A stretch of 64,000 nt of DNA from Gonocerus acuteangulatus (GCA_946811695.1 OX328126.1:81335214-81399213), one strand, 5' to 3'; positions 21,171-32,989 are shown, counted from the stretch's first letter. Made by a program: numbers and translations. Notes: generated from the sequence alone by a model not told the origin.

Positions 21171-21790
21171 AACATACATAGTAAAGTTAGTCTCGAACAC
21201 AATTTATGTGTTCTGCAGCCTGGACGCAGTATAGTACCCCGCGGAGAACACCTTACGAGAAATACCTTTCTTGCTACCCACCGCACCAGCCTCGGAAAAG
21301 CACGACGATCCAGCAGAAAACGATCGGAAAACCTATCAGTATAAAGGCGAGAGGCTTTTACAGTTAATTTAACATTCACCTAGCACCAACAACATTTGTA
21401 CAAAGTCATAGGAATCACATATTATAGTATAAACACGCTTACCAGACAGCACAATGTGAATAACTGAATTAAGTGGATAACACCGGAACTGACAAGTCCT
21501 TGATAAGTATAGTCCAGGCTGCATTGAAGGATTACCAATGTCCAAATACCCTAGAGATGAGTATTAATATTGTTATTACTATGGGATTATTCTTATTTTG
21601 CTAGCACTATTTTATAAGTGTAACATTGATAATACATTTTTCGGACAGCTTCAAATATACAAGCGTGTTTTTCTCTATTCATGTTAACATTTTAGGGAAT
21701 TAAAGGTAATTTTTAGAAAGTAAATGTAATGCTCTACAACGTTTATACGGACTAATTTGTTCTTTACTGGTATACTTTGTACGTTCAAAG

Positions 21791-22085
21791 GGGAGAGGTT
21801 AGCTCTGTGGTAGAGGACTCGAATAATACGCAGGAGGACCCGAGTTTAAATTCGCGCACACAAGTTTTATCTTCTACTGTCGTCGTCCGGATATAGGATT
21901 CGGGGTTCCAGGCCGTCCTTAGACCTATCCAGCCTTTAATTAATTGGTTAATGAGTACCTGCAATAGGGGAAACCAGGCGGCCGGAGCATAATACTGTCC
22001 ACACTGTCTCCCTTGTGTGCCATATGGTCAAGAATCAGATACCTCTACAGTATTTGAGCCAGTGTGACCTTTTATGGGATTATTT
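21791..22085 (+). mobile_element. tRNA-derived SINE family A, copy 1
   Basis: The head contains box A-like TTAGCTCTGTGGTAGAGG and box B-like GAGTTTAAATTCG, about 40 bp apart. The body follows with GGTTCCAGGCCGTCC, CCAGGCGGCCGGAGCATA and CAGATACCTCTACAGTATTT. The same body occurs on the minus strand at 31951-32281 and 34075-34240. The 3' end is worn. Confidence 0.85.
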
Positions 22086-22089
22086 TTAC

Positions 22090-22696
22090 ATTATAGGCAG
22101 AAACATTACTCCAAATTAGGGGTTTCTCGTTTTTTGGAGGGAAATTTTTGAATCAGCAGTGTATTTTAGTGAAAAAATTACAGATATAAAATGGACATCG
22201 AATTTAATTCTCTACAATAATTCATCACAAAAAGTTACCACTTTCCAATGGATATTCCAGAGTAGTACTAGAAGAACTGTGGAAAGTTGAGATGGCGTAT
22301 GATAAATAGATCTAATGACCTATTCCTAATCGACATTAGACAACTTCCTCTGTTCTGCTCCATGACCATTTTCCGACTGTTTGTTTAATTCATCTTAGTT
22401 TGTTGTCCATTGTCTTCTGCCAGCATCTCTGCCACTTTTCCATAAAAGCCGTCTTGTGTTCTACTTGCATATGTTGGAATACAAAAATTGTTATACTCTG
22501 CTGATGTTGTTTTGTGACAATGTAAATTTAAAACGTTTAATTTAAATAAATCTTTTGAATTCACTTCTCTGATAAGGATTCATTATCTTATACACGTAAT
22601 TCCATAGGCATTCTAAGTCAAGTTAAATACGACCCTAATCTTGGATGATCGTCAGTGCCATGTCTCGCTTACTAACGATTGGTTTTGTCCTTCTAG
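22090..22696 (+). other. Putative intron upstream of the 22697 exon
   Basis: AT-rich, with no recognised exon. It ends in the acceptor tract GGTTTTGTCCTTCTAG at 22681-22696. Confidence 0.4.
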
Positions 22697-23280
22697 GTCG
22701 GCACATCATCGGCCTGCACCACATCAACAGCCTGACGGACGAGGTGTTGACGAACATGCGGAAGGACTTCCGTCCTTACGTCAAGCTGGAGGACCTGGAC
22801 TTCGAGTCCCCATGGGGACGCATTGTCTGCAAGAACGGAGCCGGGACGGGGCTGGCGGTGATGGCGCGGCATGGATACGCTAGGCAGCGTCACTACTATG
22901 GCGTCTTCAACTATGTGAACGCTTCACTGAGTCTGGATCCGTTCTCCTTCGCTTTCAGCGATTGCAAGACTGACGTTAACGGGACGTGGGTGTCGGGGAG
23001 GCTCGGCGGGACGCTCCAAGACGCGTCTGTCTTCATGGAGATGCTTGTGGAGAGCTCGACTTCGAGTCCCTGCAAAGCAGAAATCACGGAGATGAGCTTG
23101 GAAAAGGCTAACATCAAGCTTGACGAGGATTCGACAACTTCGCTCATTGCTCGCTACAAGCTCATTGACGCTGTCATGAAAAAGCTACGGGCCTCAATCA
23201 TCGAGTGTATCAATTTGACGATTGTCGAACATATCGATATTAAATTCACCAATTTGACTCATTGCTTTCGTTCTCCATAA
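22697..23280 (+). CDS. Terminal exon of an unrecognised protein gene (possible lipid-binding TULIP-like fold)
   Basis: The acceptor TTTTGTCCTTCTAG precedes a GC-richer open stretch of 194 codons ending in TAA at 23278-23280. Its composition contrasts sharply with the AT-rich surroundings, which supports a real exon. The residues read HIIGLHHINSLTDEVLTNMR, PWGRIVCKNGAGTGLAVMAR, YYGVFNYVNASLSLDPFSFA and TWVSGRLGGTLQDASVFMEM. The C-terminal part is helical and ends CINLTIVEHIDIKFTNLTHC. Alternating beta-like stretches and a long C-terminal helix recall insect haemolymph juvenile hormone-binding or group 7 allergen-like proteins, but this is a loose impression. Two NxT/S glycosylation motifs (NLT, twice) would suit a secreted protein. 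An ATG at 22645 lies before the acceptor and probably is not the start. Upstream exons were not found. Confidence 0.65.
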
Positions 23281-24175
23281 CGAGAATCAGGAGTACGTCG
23301 ATTGCTTAATCATACTCTGCAGTATGACTAGATGTACGCCTCCACTTAACCAGAACTATACCTACAATTGACCAGAAACGTGCTTTTACTTGATCAGGAA
23401 ACATGCCTTCACTTGACCAGAAACGTGCCTTCACTTGTACAGGAAATGTGCCATCACTTGACGAGAAACATGTCTTAAATTGACCAGATAACTTGCCTCC
23501 TGTGGCAGGTCTTGAACAGGAAACGCACCTGACCAGGGAGCATGCCTTCACTAGAAAAAGAAATGTGATATTTTGGTATGGTTTTTTATTTCTAATTTCC
23601 AGCACTTTTTCATAGAGCCTCACAGATATTTATTTTTATTTAAATATTTAACAAAATTATATACAAAAAACATTTGGCTTTTCAATTGAAGAGTATTAAT
23701 CAGTCTTCAATTAAAGAAAAAAATAATAATGATATCTTTTACATGAATTTCTAATTGTGTAAATAAAGACCACTAAGTTTAAAGAAACTCAAAAACGCTA
23801 AATAAATGAATTTGGCAAAAAAAAAAAAAACTGTTGTCTTGTATCATTTTACCTAATTGGCTGCTCCTGAAATATATTTATACAAATGAAAGGTTCATTA
23901 AAAGTCAAAATATATATTTATTGCACTTTGTTGGCCACCAGTCTGGAGATTGGTTGCCCCCCTGTATCAATTTGTTAATTTGAATAAGGATTTTGATAAG
24001 TTTTAATACACCATTGTAGATGTTCGGTGATCTTTAACCTGATTTAATGCCTACGAAGAGGCCTCGGCTGCGTAACTAATTTTCGGTTTTGGTATTTAGA
24101 ATTGCGAGATTCAGTTAAAATATTTTCTAAATTTTAGAAATTCGTCCAAACTAAGATGTTTAAATTTTGGACTTG
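23281..24175 (+). other. 3' UTR and downstream AT-rich sequence
   Basis: From 23340 to 23540 a degenerate ~30-bp repeat recurs (CCAGAAACGTGC, CTTCACTTGACC). An AATAAA lies at 23762-23767 and may end the 22697 gene. Nothing else is recognised. Confidence 0.45.
23762..23767 (+). promoter_or_regulatory. Candidate polyadenylation signal
   Basis: An AATAAA about 480 bp beyond the stop of the 22697 exon. Chance occurrence is possible in AT-rich DNA. Confidence 0.35.
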
Positions 24176-24179
24176 GAGT

Positions 24180-24410
24180 TAAAGAAGTATTAGAAGAAAG
24201 AAAAATTATTAACAGACAAGAAACATTTTGGGATCTTCGTATATTTTCTTAACTTCTCAAAAACGGTTGGAAAATCATTGTAAGTGGAGGGTGACCATTC
24301 AAGAGCTTAGTAAAATATCTACAAAAAGGCCATAAAACAATTTTCTGTGTGGAGACAATAGTCGGAGAAATTAGTGCTTAAGATCTTGAAAGTGTTAATT
24401 TTGTTTTTTT
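24180..24410 (-). repeat. Helentron-like family fragment, reversed
   Basis: The reverse complement contains the order AAGCACTAATTTCTCCGACT, TTTTGTAGATATTTTACTAAG, GGTCACCCTCCAC, AACCGTTTTTGAGAAGTTAAG, as in the 9-13 kb modules. The flanks 24420-24985 are plain AT-rich DNA. Confidence 0.65.
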
Positions 24411-24987
24411 GAACGAGTTTTCTCTGTTTACCTCACTTTTTAATTTATTTATTTATTTTTAAATGAATTTAACATTAAAATGAGTGATTTAATAAAATAA
24501 GATAAGAAAATATTAAAGGACGGTTATTGGCCAGAACTACCAAATATTTTATTTGATAAACTCAAGAAACAATTTTCAAAATATACCTAGAATGTAAAAA
24601 TGGATGTAGGAAATTAAAATTAGAATTCATTTTTTGATTTGAACAATGAGTTTAACTCAATATATTTGCACTTGTAAGTCCTTCCGGCTCAAAAGAAACC
24701 ATCTTTTTAATATTATTTAATTATAGTATTATTTTCAAAATACTCACTTGAATTGTAATTAAGATAAAATTACTTTCATGTTTAAATTTTCATTTTATAC
24801 GTATATATTTTTTTAAAATAATTATTTGATAAATACTCCTATCTTAATATAATATATGTATTTAAATAACATAATCATTACAAGCAAGCTGCCATAGAAG
24901 GCAATTGAAAAAGTGTTCAAAATAAATGCATTCTTCAGAGGGATACTATGAAGAGAAAACACGAAAACGGGACATGTATACAATATA

Positions 24988-25477
24988 CAGGGTGATCAAA
25001 ACTCGATTGACTTCCCACTTTTTTGTGACAATGTTTCCTATTTAAAAATGAAACTTAATGGCTCTCAATGTGGTCGAAAGAACCTTCATTGAACCTAATG
25101 CACAACCTCTCAAATTTCTCCAGTTCTTCTCCAGAGACCCTAACTCTAGAACCTCCAATGGAAAGGGGTAATTTTGTATAATAGATTATAGTAGGGAATT
25201 GAATTCCATGTCGAGTTTATACCTAACATTTTCTGCTTAAGCGCACAAATTAAAATAATCAAAAAAGTTGTTGGTATGAAAGTTTAGAGGATTAAATTTA
25301 CTTCCCAATAAGTATCTTTAAATTCCTAAAGTGTTAACATGAATGCTGAAAAACACACTTTTGTTTTTGAAGTTATCCAAAAAGTTTATCGGCCACATTG
25401 AAGTCCAGAAAGTTTCACTTTTTAATTCAGAATTTTTTGGCAAAAAAATGGAGTGTCAATCAAGTTCTGATCACCCT
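24988..25477. mobile_element. Tc1/mariner-type MITE, ~490 bp
   Basis: The left end is AGGGTGATCAAAACTCGATT and the right end, reverse-complemented, is AGGGTGATCAGAACTTGATT, followed on both sides by GAC and a T-rich stretch. TA dinucleotides flank it. No transposase is encoded. The 25480-25880 stretch after it shows no feature. Confidence 0.75.
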
Positions 25478-25887
25478 TAATATTTAAAATAGACGTAAGT
25501 GTTTTACACAGCCATATATATCTACTGGATATGAGTTTAAATATCAGCAAGGCCATATGTACGAGTATATACATCAGTTCCAAGAAGACATGTGAGATTG
25601 TATTACAAAGAAAGAGTGCATGTATCCATAGTTGGACATATAAGTTGTAACCTGGGTTAAAGCATAGAGATAGCTTGATGTTGCCAGTTCTACAACCATC
25701 CCAGCCCCGCCCTGCCTAGGTGGGAGACTAGGAGAGGGACCTCCACCTTACCCTACCTCTCCATAGCCAAGTGACAAGTTATATCTCTTCCACTATATTA
25801 GATAGAAGAGTGTATTACACAGAAAGATCTGATACAATGATTGAGGGTTACACCCCATGGAACAAGCTTTCGTTTATATTAAGATTC

Positions 25888-25893
25888 TTTATT
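25888..25893 (-). promoter_or_regulatory. Candidate polyadenylation signal
   Basis: A minus-strand AATAAA about 46 bp beyond the stop of the 25939-26068 exon. Confidence 0.45.
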
Positions 25894-25938
25894 TATATTT
25901 AGATAGAAATTTACAGACAGCAGACTTGTTGAAAAGAG

Positions 25939-26068
25939 CTATAGCTGAGTCTCCAGGCTGGCGAGTTCTCGACGATGGTTATTGATATAGTTGTGGATGA
26001 GTCCTATCTTCCTGCTAACTCGTTCCTTCCTCTGCTCGATTTGTTCTAGCCTTCTGAACAGTGGGTCC
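25939..26068 (-). CDS. Last exon of a charged, probably coiled-coil protein
   Basis: The acceptor TGATATCTGGTTGCAG precedes the exon. It enters in phase 2 and encodes DPLFRRLEQIEQRKERVSRK, then IGLIHNYINNHRRELASL and ETQL, with a TAG stop. The heptad-like, highly charged pattern suggests a coiled coil. Its phase fits the donor of the exon at 37738-37875, giving ...SSLNKR|DPLFRR. The protein family is not recognised. The gene spans many transposon insertions. Confidence 0.7.
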
Positions 26069-26108
26069 CTGCAACCAGATATCAAGTCATTTAATTTATA
26101 TACAGTAG

Positions 26109-26162
26109 GGTTCCGATTAACCGAGTCGATGGGGGCCAAGGTTACCTCGGTTAATCGGAACC
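26109..26162. repeat. Hairpin with 17-bp perfect arms, probable transposon termini
   Basis: GGTTCCGATTAACCGAG (26109-26125) pairs with CTCGGTTAATCGGAACC (26146-26162). GGTTCCGATTAACCGAG preceded by CAGTAG resembles terminal repeats of pogo/Tigger-class elements. The two ends lie only 20 bp apart, as in an element deleted internally. It sits just upstream of the exon at 25939-26068, inside the intron. Confidence 0.75.
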
Positions 26163-26169
26163 ATACCAA

Positions 26170-27415
26170 TAGCAATTGGAAATGTAGGTTGTTTTTGAAT
26201 AAAAACCACTTATATGTGAAAAAACTAACTTATATTACTTTAACTATTGTTAAAGCCACACTCTCCCAAATTTTATTTAGATATTAATAATAATTAAAAT
26301 TATTTGTATACAAACATTTATGTCATTTCATTTTTATTCTATAAAATAAAATTAGAAAGTGGTGATACCATAACAGACAAGTATCGTTACTTAAGGACTT
26401 GTAGTAGTAAAGCTAAAGTATATTTAATATTATTTATTCAATAAAAATGTCTTTATTTTTATTCAAATACGCACATCATCGAACCAATGGCACAAATACA
26501 ACTAAAAAAAAATGCATCATTCCATCCATATCTCTGTTCAATGTAACACTGACATCTTATAATAAATTTAAAAATATTTTTTTAATTATTTATTTTAGTT
26601 TTAATGTCCTTTCATTAATAACAGATTTTTTTTTTTGGACCTAAATTTTCCAACCAGGATGGAGAGGAGACGATGCCGACAAAGAAAGAAATTAGGAGAC
26701 AAACATAGGAGAAATGAAGGTTCTATTGGGATGATAAGTGCTAAAGATCGTTCGAGTTGAAAAGAGCGATGTACCATAAATTCCAAACCAGCCTCTCGTA
26801 AATAAAAAATGTCCGCACCTGGCTAATTCACAACCAATAGATCTTTTTAAAAAATAATCTATAGGTTCCATGATAAATGGAACAGAAAGTATGAACCTTG
26901 AATTTAGGAGGGAAGTCACTATGTGCCTACATAGGATGATCCTGAGAAAAACTGGACTAAAATAAGGTCCTAAACCAAAAAGTCCAATATATCAGAGAAA
27001 CTCTGATGACCATTATTTGGATGCCATCTGCTCAGGGAAGGTATGGCCTTTGCGCGTCCAACCCTAGGCTACAGTGTCCAGAGTGTGAAGTACCGTTGCA
27101 CTTGCATTGTTTTCCACCTTACCATGGCATAAGCTAAATATGTTTAATTATTATAATTTTATTAAAAATAAAATTTTTGTATGATCTAGTTAAAATATAA
27201 ATAAATAAAGCCTTTATTGCATGAAGAGGATCAATACACACAAAAACTATTTCAAAGAATAACCAAAATGAAAGTAATAACAATTTAAATTCTTTTCCTC
27301 TTAAATTACTATTTACAATATTTACAAGTACATGTTCCTCATGCAGGCCTCCCCTTGATGGGGGTAACGGTCTAACTTCCCTGGAGACCAACCCAACTAG
27401 GAAGTGGAGTTCCCT
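26170..27415. other. AT-rich intronic interval
   Basis: No exon-like segment recognised. Short open frames here overlap one another on both strands and lack splice or codon-use support. Confidence 0.4.
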
Positions 27416-27419
27416 GTTT

Positions 27420-28680
27420 CTATCAACAATGTTTTCCATTTGCCTTTGTCTCTTGCAACTTTCATCCAATTCAGACCAGCTACGGACTTGAGGACATCAC
27501 TCCAATGCCTACATGGTCTTCCTCGTCTCCTCCTTAAGTTAAGCAGAATCCATTCCGTAGCCTTGAGGGTCTACCTGCTATCCTGCAATCTGGCATGATG
27601 ACCAGGCCATTTCCACTTAATTTTCTTTATATGCAGGCCTATACCTGTCCATCCAGATTCTTGCCGCATTAATGAACCCCTGACTTTATCCCTTCTCCTG
27701 TAGTTCATCATGCTTCGTAGGATGGAGTTTTCCCACACTACTAGCTTGGATTCTTGCTCCTTTGTCAGTGTCCAGGTTTGGCAGCCGTAACTCACAGAAG
27801 GGAGAGCACAGCTTTCGAACATCGTCTTCTTGTTATTCAGGCTAAAGTTACCCTTCATTACTTCTTTTAGTGACCAATACTTCTGCCAACCTCTAGTAAT
27901 TCTCCTTTGCACTTCTTTAGCTCCACGATTATTAAAGGATATAAGTTGTCCCAAATAAACAAATTCATCTACATACTGTAGAGCGATTCCGTTGTGGCTT
28001 ATCTCCTTCTTCAAGCTATTGGTCATTAACACGGTCTTAGTGAAATTTGGGATTAGTCCTACTTCAGCGCTATGGTTTATGAGATCTTTCACCATTATTC
28101 TTAGTTTATTCCTTTTCCACTAATATTATAAAGAGAGTTGGAGAGAGTGGGTCGCCCTGCCTTACTCCTCTACCTACAGAAATTTTTGGACCATCTCTTT
28201 CTGCCTGAATATAAGCTGTATTCCCAGCATACAGTTCCCCTACAATTGAAATGTATTTTTCTGGTAGGCCTATTTCATTCATTGCTTCAAGAATGCTTGT
28301 GTGATACACACTATCAAAGGCCTTCTGAAAGTCCACAAAACAAAAATATAAAGGAAAGTTATACTCTCTAGATTTCTCAATTAATTGGTTTATAACTTGT
28401 AGATGGTCTGTGACTGAGAAATGTTTTCTGAAACCAGCTTGTTCTATTGACAATGTAGGAGAGATTTAATGGGCTATTCTTCTATTGATAATACTAGTTA
28501 AAAGCTTAGCTATTGTCGAGCAGAGAGATATGGGACGATAATTTTAAATTTTAGTTTTGTTGCCTTTTTTATGTAATAAAATTATTTTTGCAATTTCCCA
28601 TTCCTCAGGTATAGATTTCTCTGTCATAATTAGGTAGTTAAAATATAATTGATAAAATAAGCTGACTTATTCTCTGTTTT
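27420..28680 (-). pseudogene. RTE/CR1-type LINE reverse transcriptase remnant
   Basis: Minus-strand segments in order: EWEIAKIILLHKKGNKTK, NYRPISLCSTIAKLLTSI (RT motif), IEQAGFRKHFSVTDHLQV, FVDFQKAFDSVYHTSILEAM, RGVRQGDPLSPTLF; then YVDEFVYLGQLISF, YGCQTWTLTKEQE and finally RRRGRPCRHWSDVLKSVAGL. The YADD-containing segment between PLSPTLF and the next frame is missing, an internal deletion at about 28100. A few stops occur in the first part. The order and C-terminal GRP(x)RxW block are typical of insect endonuclease-reverse transcriptases. It is dead. Confidence 0.88.
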
Positions 28681-28715
28681 GACCCCTCATCAGGCCATTG
28701 TTCCCATTTGAGAAC

Positions 28716-28719
<4 letters not shown>

Positions 28720-28747
<28 letters not shown>
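28720..28747. repeat. Poly(A) tract
   Basis: About 28 consecutive A residues. They may mark the tail of an unrecognised retroposon. The 28750-29280 stretch holds only A-rich low-complexity sequence. Confidence 0.85.
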
Positions 28748-29282
28748 CACAATTAAGTATTAATTTTTTTTTGTCATTGAAATGTTTTAATACAAAAAAA
28801 ATAAAGAAAACCTTCAAATTTCTATTGGACTGGGTTCGGCTGTAAACGGTTAGAGAAGAAAATTTGACTTAAAAAATAAAATAAAATGGGCAGCCCAATT
28901 AGATTGGGATGCTAAGTACAATGTGTGCTTATCATCCATTTGGGAATAAGGTTAATTTTCAACCGGAAAATGTAAGGAATAAGGAATAGAAAATAATAAA
29001 AATAATGACGACGAAAGAAGGCAATAGTGATGGAAGGAAAGGAATGGTACAGGTAAAATTATAGTCTTAAGAAGGAAACAGTGTGAATGGATGATAAGCA
29101 CTAAGTAGCTACAATGCCTAGTATGTCCACAAATATAGGCTCAGCTGGTGCTGCCAGGTGGTCTGTGAAATCTCCAACTCCAAAAAAAAAAAAAAAAATA
29201 TTGTAAAAAAAAAAGAAAAAAGGGGCAAAAAAAAGGAAGGAAAAACATTTTAATTTAAATTTTAACGTCCATTATTATTAAC

Positions 29283-29477
29283 GTTTAGAGCCTTCTACTC
29301 CAATTCAGGAACATAAATATGCTTTAGGTCCACCCGTCAAACCTATGTAATGTACTGTATAACATAGTCTTCTTTTTTGTACATGGCCGCCTCGCATGCG
29401 CGAACGCCAGTGGACACTTTTTTGTAATGTTTTTTTTTTTCAGTTTAGTCATCGCTAAAGCATATTTATGCTAAAAA
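29283..29477 (+). repeat. Dispersed repeat family 4, copy 2
   Basis: It runs from TTAGAGCCTTCTACTCC through ATGTAATGTACTGTATAACA, TTTTGTACATGGCCGC and GCGAACGCCAGTGG to TCATCGCTAAAGCATATTTA. Confidence 0.8.
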
Positions 29478-29479
29478 AA

Positions 29480-31000
29480 GAAGGAAGGAAGTAAAAAATA
29501 AAAAAAAATCCTGAAACTAATGCTTCTTAAATATTCGTGAGACAAGTTTACATGGTAGGGCGCTGCCGACCGCGAGGTTTTTTCGCCCCAAATTTTTTAA
29601 ACAAACTTCAAGGATGGTCGCAGTGGCCTTTGGAATGACCCCTCTTGATCTGAACCACAATCCTTCTACAATATACTGTTATAATAAAAATAAAATATTT
29701 TAATAGCCACACGTTGATGTGCCAAAATGTTATAATAAAAATTAAAATTTTTTTATTTTTAATAAGTTTATTTACGTTTTGCCTCTAAGCTGGACATACT
29801 AAGCTACATCCAGGCATACGGATAAACAAGCATTACCTGATATAAAGCCAGCTTGGTATTAACTGCATAGGACAGGATCTTCTTTACAACTGTATCTTCA
29901 TTAACAGATTGAGCCTAGGCTTCATGAAAACAGATGACCATCTGAGACTAGCTGTGCACTGAACTAGAGCTGCATTAGGAATGACTGTAGCTTCTTTTGA
30001 ACTGCACTTATGAGACTGTATCTTCTTGTAAACTGAACTATACGTATGAGACTAGCTCCTCCATTTTAACTCAACCGACTGAACTGCTTTCAATAGACTG
30101 ACTGTATCTTCCATTACAACTCAACAGACTGAACTAACTTTCATGGCGGGAGCATCCTACCGGTATCCAATGCTACCTGTATAGACTGCTAGACAAATAT
30201 AACCAATAATATTTGTTTATCCCAATGACGAATCCAACATATCAATGAGCTTTTTGAATTTTCAGAATTTTCTGTGTTAATATTTAAAACTTTTAAATAT
30301 GTAATGTAAAATATCATTACAATACCTACCTCCTCTTCCCAACTTTGTCCTGAAACTTCTGGTAATGCTCCATGCATTGGAATACTTTTTTTTCTTTTTC
30401 ACCTCTTTGGCGTCATTACTTTTGAAACATAGTGTGTAATCAAGGATATACACCGTTTCCTCATTTTTAGGGAATGCTATGATTTTTTTTTTTCCATGTA
30501 TTTATTAAGAAGAAAATTACAATCTGTTCCTGATACCAGATACAAATTTCTAATCATTATTCATTGTAGCAACTTAAATTCTATTACAAATTTTATAATT
30601 CAGGAAATTAAAGTGAAATAAAACCTATGCATAAGTAAGAGAAAGTAACATCTGTTAACCAAATAGTAATACACTACATAATGAAATATACTCCTAAATA
30701 GAAATATGTTACAGACAAAAAATAAACTAAAGAGGTAAACTTGTGGATTACAAATTTATAGTTATAAATATTACAAGAATATTTGTTTCGGCCTTCTATG
30801 GAGATATCTTTTTAACCCATTAGCGCTGGAGTTTCTTTTTTTCAAAAATTCTTAATACAAATAAATCAATTTTATGAACTTAGTATATAATATAATTTTT
30901 CTATTATTGCTTAGATATTGGTGTCACCATATGGTAACACACGACTCTAATGGGTTAATGTATTCCTCTTATAGTAATCTAAATGCTTAATTAAATTATT
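29480..31000. other. Unassigned interval
   Basis: From 29890 to 30140 a degenerate repeat of ACTGTATCTTC and AACTGAACT motifs is seen. The remainder is AT-rich. No gene is supported. Confidence 0.4.
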
Positions 31001-31002
31001 TT

Positions 31003-31335
31003 TTATATTTTGCATCGATAAAAAAACGTTTTAGCCTTGTTATGAATAAATGTTTTTATGCTTACAATATTAGCTAGAGAATGAAGTCTTGTAATTTTTC
31101 TATAGTTTGGCTTGTTTTGTGGTATGATGTCGGCGTATAGTGTTGCTCCTTCTTCATCAATTGAAACATCTCTAAAACATTGTAATTCCTTTTCTTCGAG
31201 GTGGCTTATTATATTATGCTTCACATTGTGTTGTCTCCGGGCATCAAGGAGCATGATGTAAGGACAACCACCTAGCTCGTGTGCTGGTGTGGCGGTCTCC
31301 CAGCCGCAGTTCCGACAGAGGGTGCCTAAATCAGC
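31003..31335 (-). pseudogene. C-terminal fragment of an R2/Dong/NeSL-type LINE (restriction-like endonuclease)
   Basis: The minus strand reads GTLCRNCGWETATPAHELGG followed by CPY, a CxxC...HxxxxC knuckle. Next come RRQHNVKHNIISHLEEKE and EEGATLYADIIP. R2-like LINEs place a CCHC motif, then an RHNxV segment, then a restriction-like endonuclease with a PDI-type acidic motif near the C-terminus; here the Pro is Ala. The frame ends at 31003. No RT domain is adjacent, so this is a fragment. Confidence 0.65.
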
Positions 31336-31545
31336 TGCTCCTGCCAGACCAGGAACAACTCATAGATAACATTGAGTTTTATTACGTTCTTCCATTCGGA
31401 GCTGGAACATATTTTTTTCTCACAGATGAATCTGTTGCCGTTTTGGAAACTTCTTTAATTTACCACTTCGATTCCTTGCCATTTGGAGATTGCACACTCG
31501 TCGAATGACTTTTCCCGAAGTGCACTTCTCATTTCCTTTGTACTA

Positions 31546-31721
31546 CCTGGGCGTGTATAAAGGAGGAGGGTGAGGGGGCCACAGCATCCCCCTAAATCGG
31601 GTGTTTGGGTGTAATAGTGTTTTAATTGGCTAAATATTCTAGTCCTAGATTGTTAGTATTTCATACCCCCCAAATGCTCTCAGCCCCCCACCCTGCAAAT
31701 TATTTTCTATGTACGCCCATG
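31546..31721. mobile_element. hAT-type MITE, copy 4
   Basis: The left end is CCTGGGCGTGTATAA (one base lost) and the right end ATGTACGCCCATG. The perfect 8-bp target-site duplication TTGTACTA lies at 31538-31545 and 31722-31729. The interior GTAATAGTGTTTTAATTGGC is shared. Confidence 0.9.
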
Positions 31722-31950
31722 TTGTACTATGATTCCCTCTGAGATCTTTGTGGTTTACTTTTTTTCTCACAGCTTTTAGCCGATTTACTTCCATAGTCGA
31801 CTAAAGCTGCAAATAATTTGTCACAAAAGTTTTTGAGCTGTGGCATTGAAAAAAGTATAATACCAATTTAATAATAATAAATTAATATAATGTTAAATAA
31901 ATTAATAATACAAATTGTCATACTGCTATTTATATGTATACAAACATTGA

Positions 31951-32281
31951 TTAAAAAAAAAAAAATCAGTCCCGTAACAGGCCACAAGGGCCCAGAGGGG
32001 CAGATACTGTAGAGGTATCTGATTCATGACCGTACGGCACACTAGGGAGATAGTGTGGCCAACACTATGCTCCGGCCGCCTGATTTTTCTGCAAGAGTCA
32101 TTAGCACCCAAGGTACCCATTATTAATTAAAGGCTGGGTGAGCCTAGGGATGATCTGGGACCCCAAATCCAACCCTCGAACGGCAGCACTAGAAGAAAAA
32201 ATCTTTAGTGCGCACTCGGGTTTTGAACCTGGTCCTCCAGTTCATTAGTCGAGTGCTCTACCACTGAGCTAACCTCGCCCC
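31951..32281 (-). mobile_element. tRNA-derived SINE family A, copy 2, full length
   Basis: Minus-strand head: GGGGCGAGGTTAGCTCAGTG and GTAGAGCACTCG (box A region), AGGTTCAAAACCCGAGTG (box B region), then the family A body and a T-rich tail. A perfect 11-bp target-site duplication, ACAAACATTGA, lies at 31940-31950 and 32282-32292. It would be transcribed by pol III from internal boxes and moved by a LINE. Confidence 0.92.
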
Positions 32282-32795
32282 ACAAACATTGAGTAATAAA
32301 TGTATAATTTTTTGTTTACAAATAAATGAACAATGAATAATTTACTATTCTTTTCCCCATTTTGACTATTCTACTATGAATAATTAACTCTTATTTTCCC
32401 CACTTTTTTAGGCAACAAATTATATTTTAGAAAATATTTTAATGAGTTTTAGATATTGAATTATTGTGAAAAGATATTAACGGTTTTAAATTTGTGTGGT
32501 ATGAGTACGTTTTAACATTTCCTGTAGTCTCTCAGAATGTTGTTTTAGTTAGCTGTAGGTTTCAGTCTGCACAGATTGGTCTATCCTATCTCTGTATTAA
32601 ATAGGAGAATGATAGAAGATAATGACCAATTCTGAGCCTTGTCAAGAGCACTTCTTCACTAATGAAAAATGTGTGATGTAAAAAAATGCAAAGTCGGCCC
32701 ACGAGAAGACAGGGTTTGCTCCTGAACAAAATAAGAAATAAATGATAATAATAATTGAGTCAGCTGTTCTTTAGTAATATAAAGAAGGAAATAAT

Positions 32796-32985
32796 TTGTG
32801 TGGAAGGTTTGATGGTCTTGAGTGCTAAGGCATGAGCTCCCTAAAGTTGTGGGTTCGATTCCCACTAGGATTAGTGGCTTTTCTTTGGAAAAAGCAATAA
32901 GCCCAATCGCGGCTAGAAAAGGGTGGGAACCTATAGATAACCGATTGAAAAGCGTGCAGCAATAGGAGGCAGCTTCATTTTTCAC
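32796..32985 (+). mobile_element. tRNA-derived SINE family B, copy 1
   Basis: The head has GAGTGCTAAGGCATGAGCTC and a box B match, GGGTTCGATTCCCACTAGGA. The body has GTGGCTTTTCTTTGGAAAAA and GGCTAGAAAAGGGTGGGAAC. Other copies lie at 36550, 42100 (truncated) and 43826. The long interval between boxes suggests a Leu/Ser-type tRNA ancestor. Confidence 0.85.
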
Positions 32986-32989
32986 ATTG

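Noticed and set aside
27134..27469. Separate gene in the 111-codon minus-strand frame
   Set aside because: It overlaps the 3' end of the RTE-like LINE remnant in another frame.
32810..32880. tRNA-Leu/Ser gene
   Set aside because: The head is followed by the SINE family B body, shared at four places. It is a SINE.
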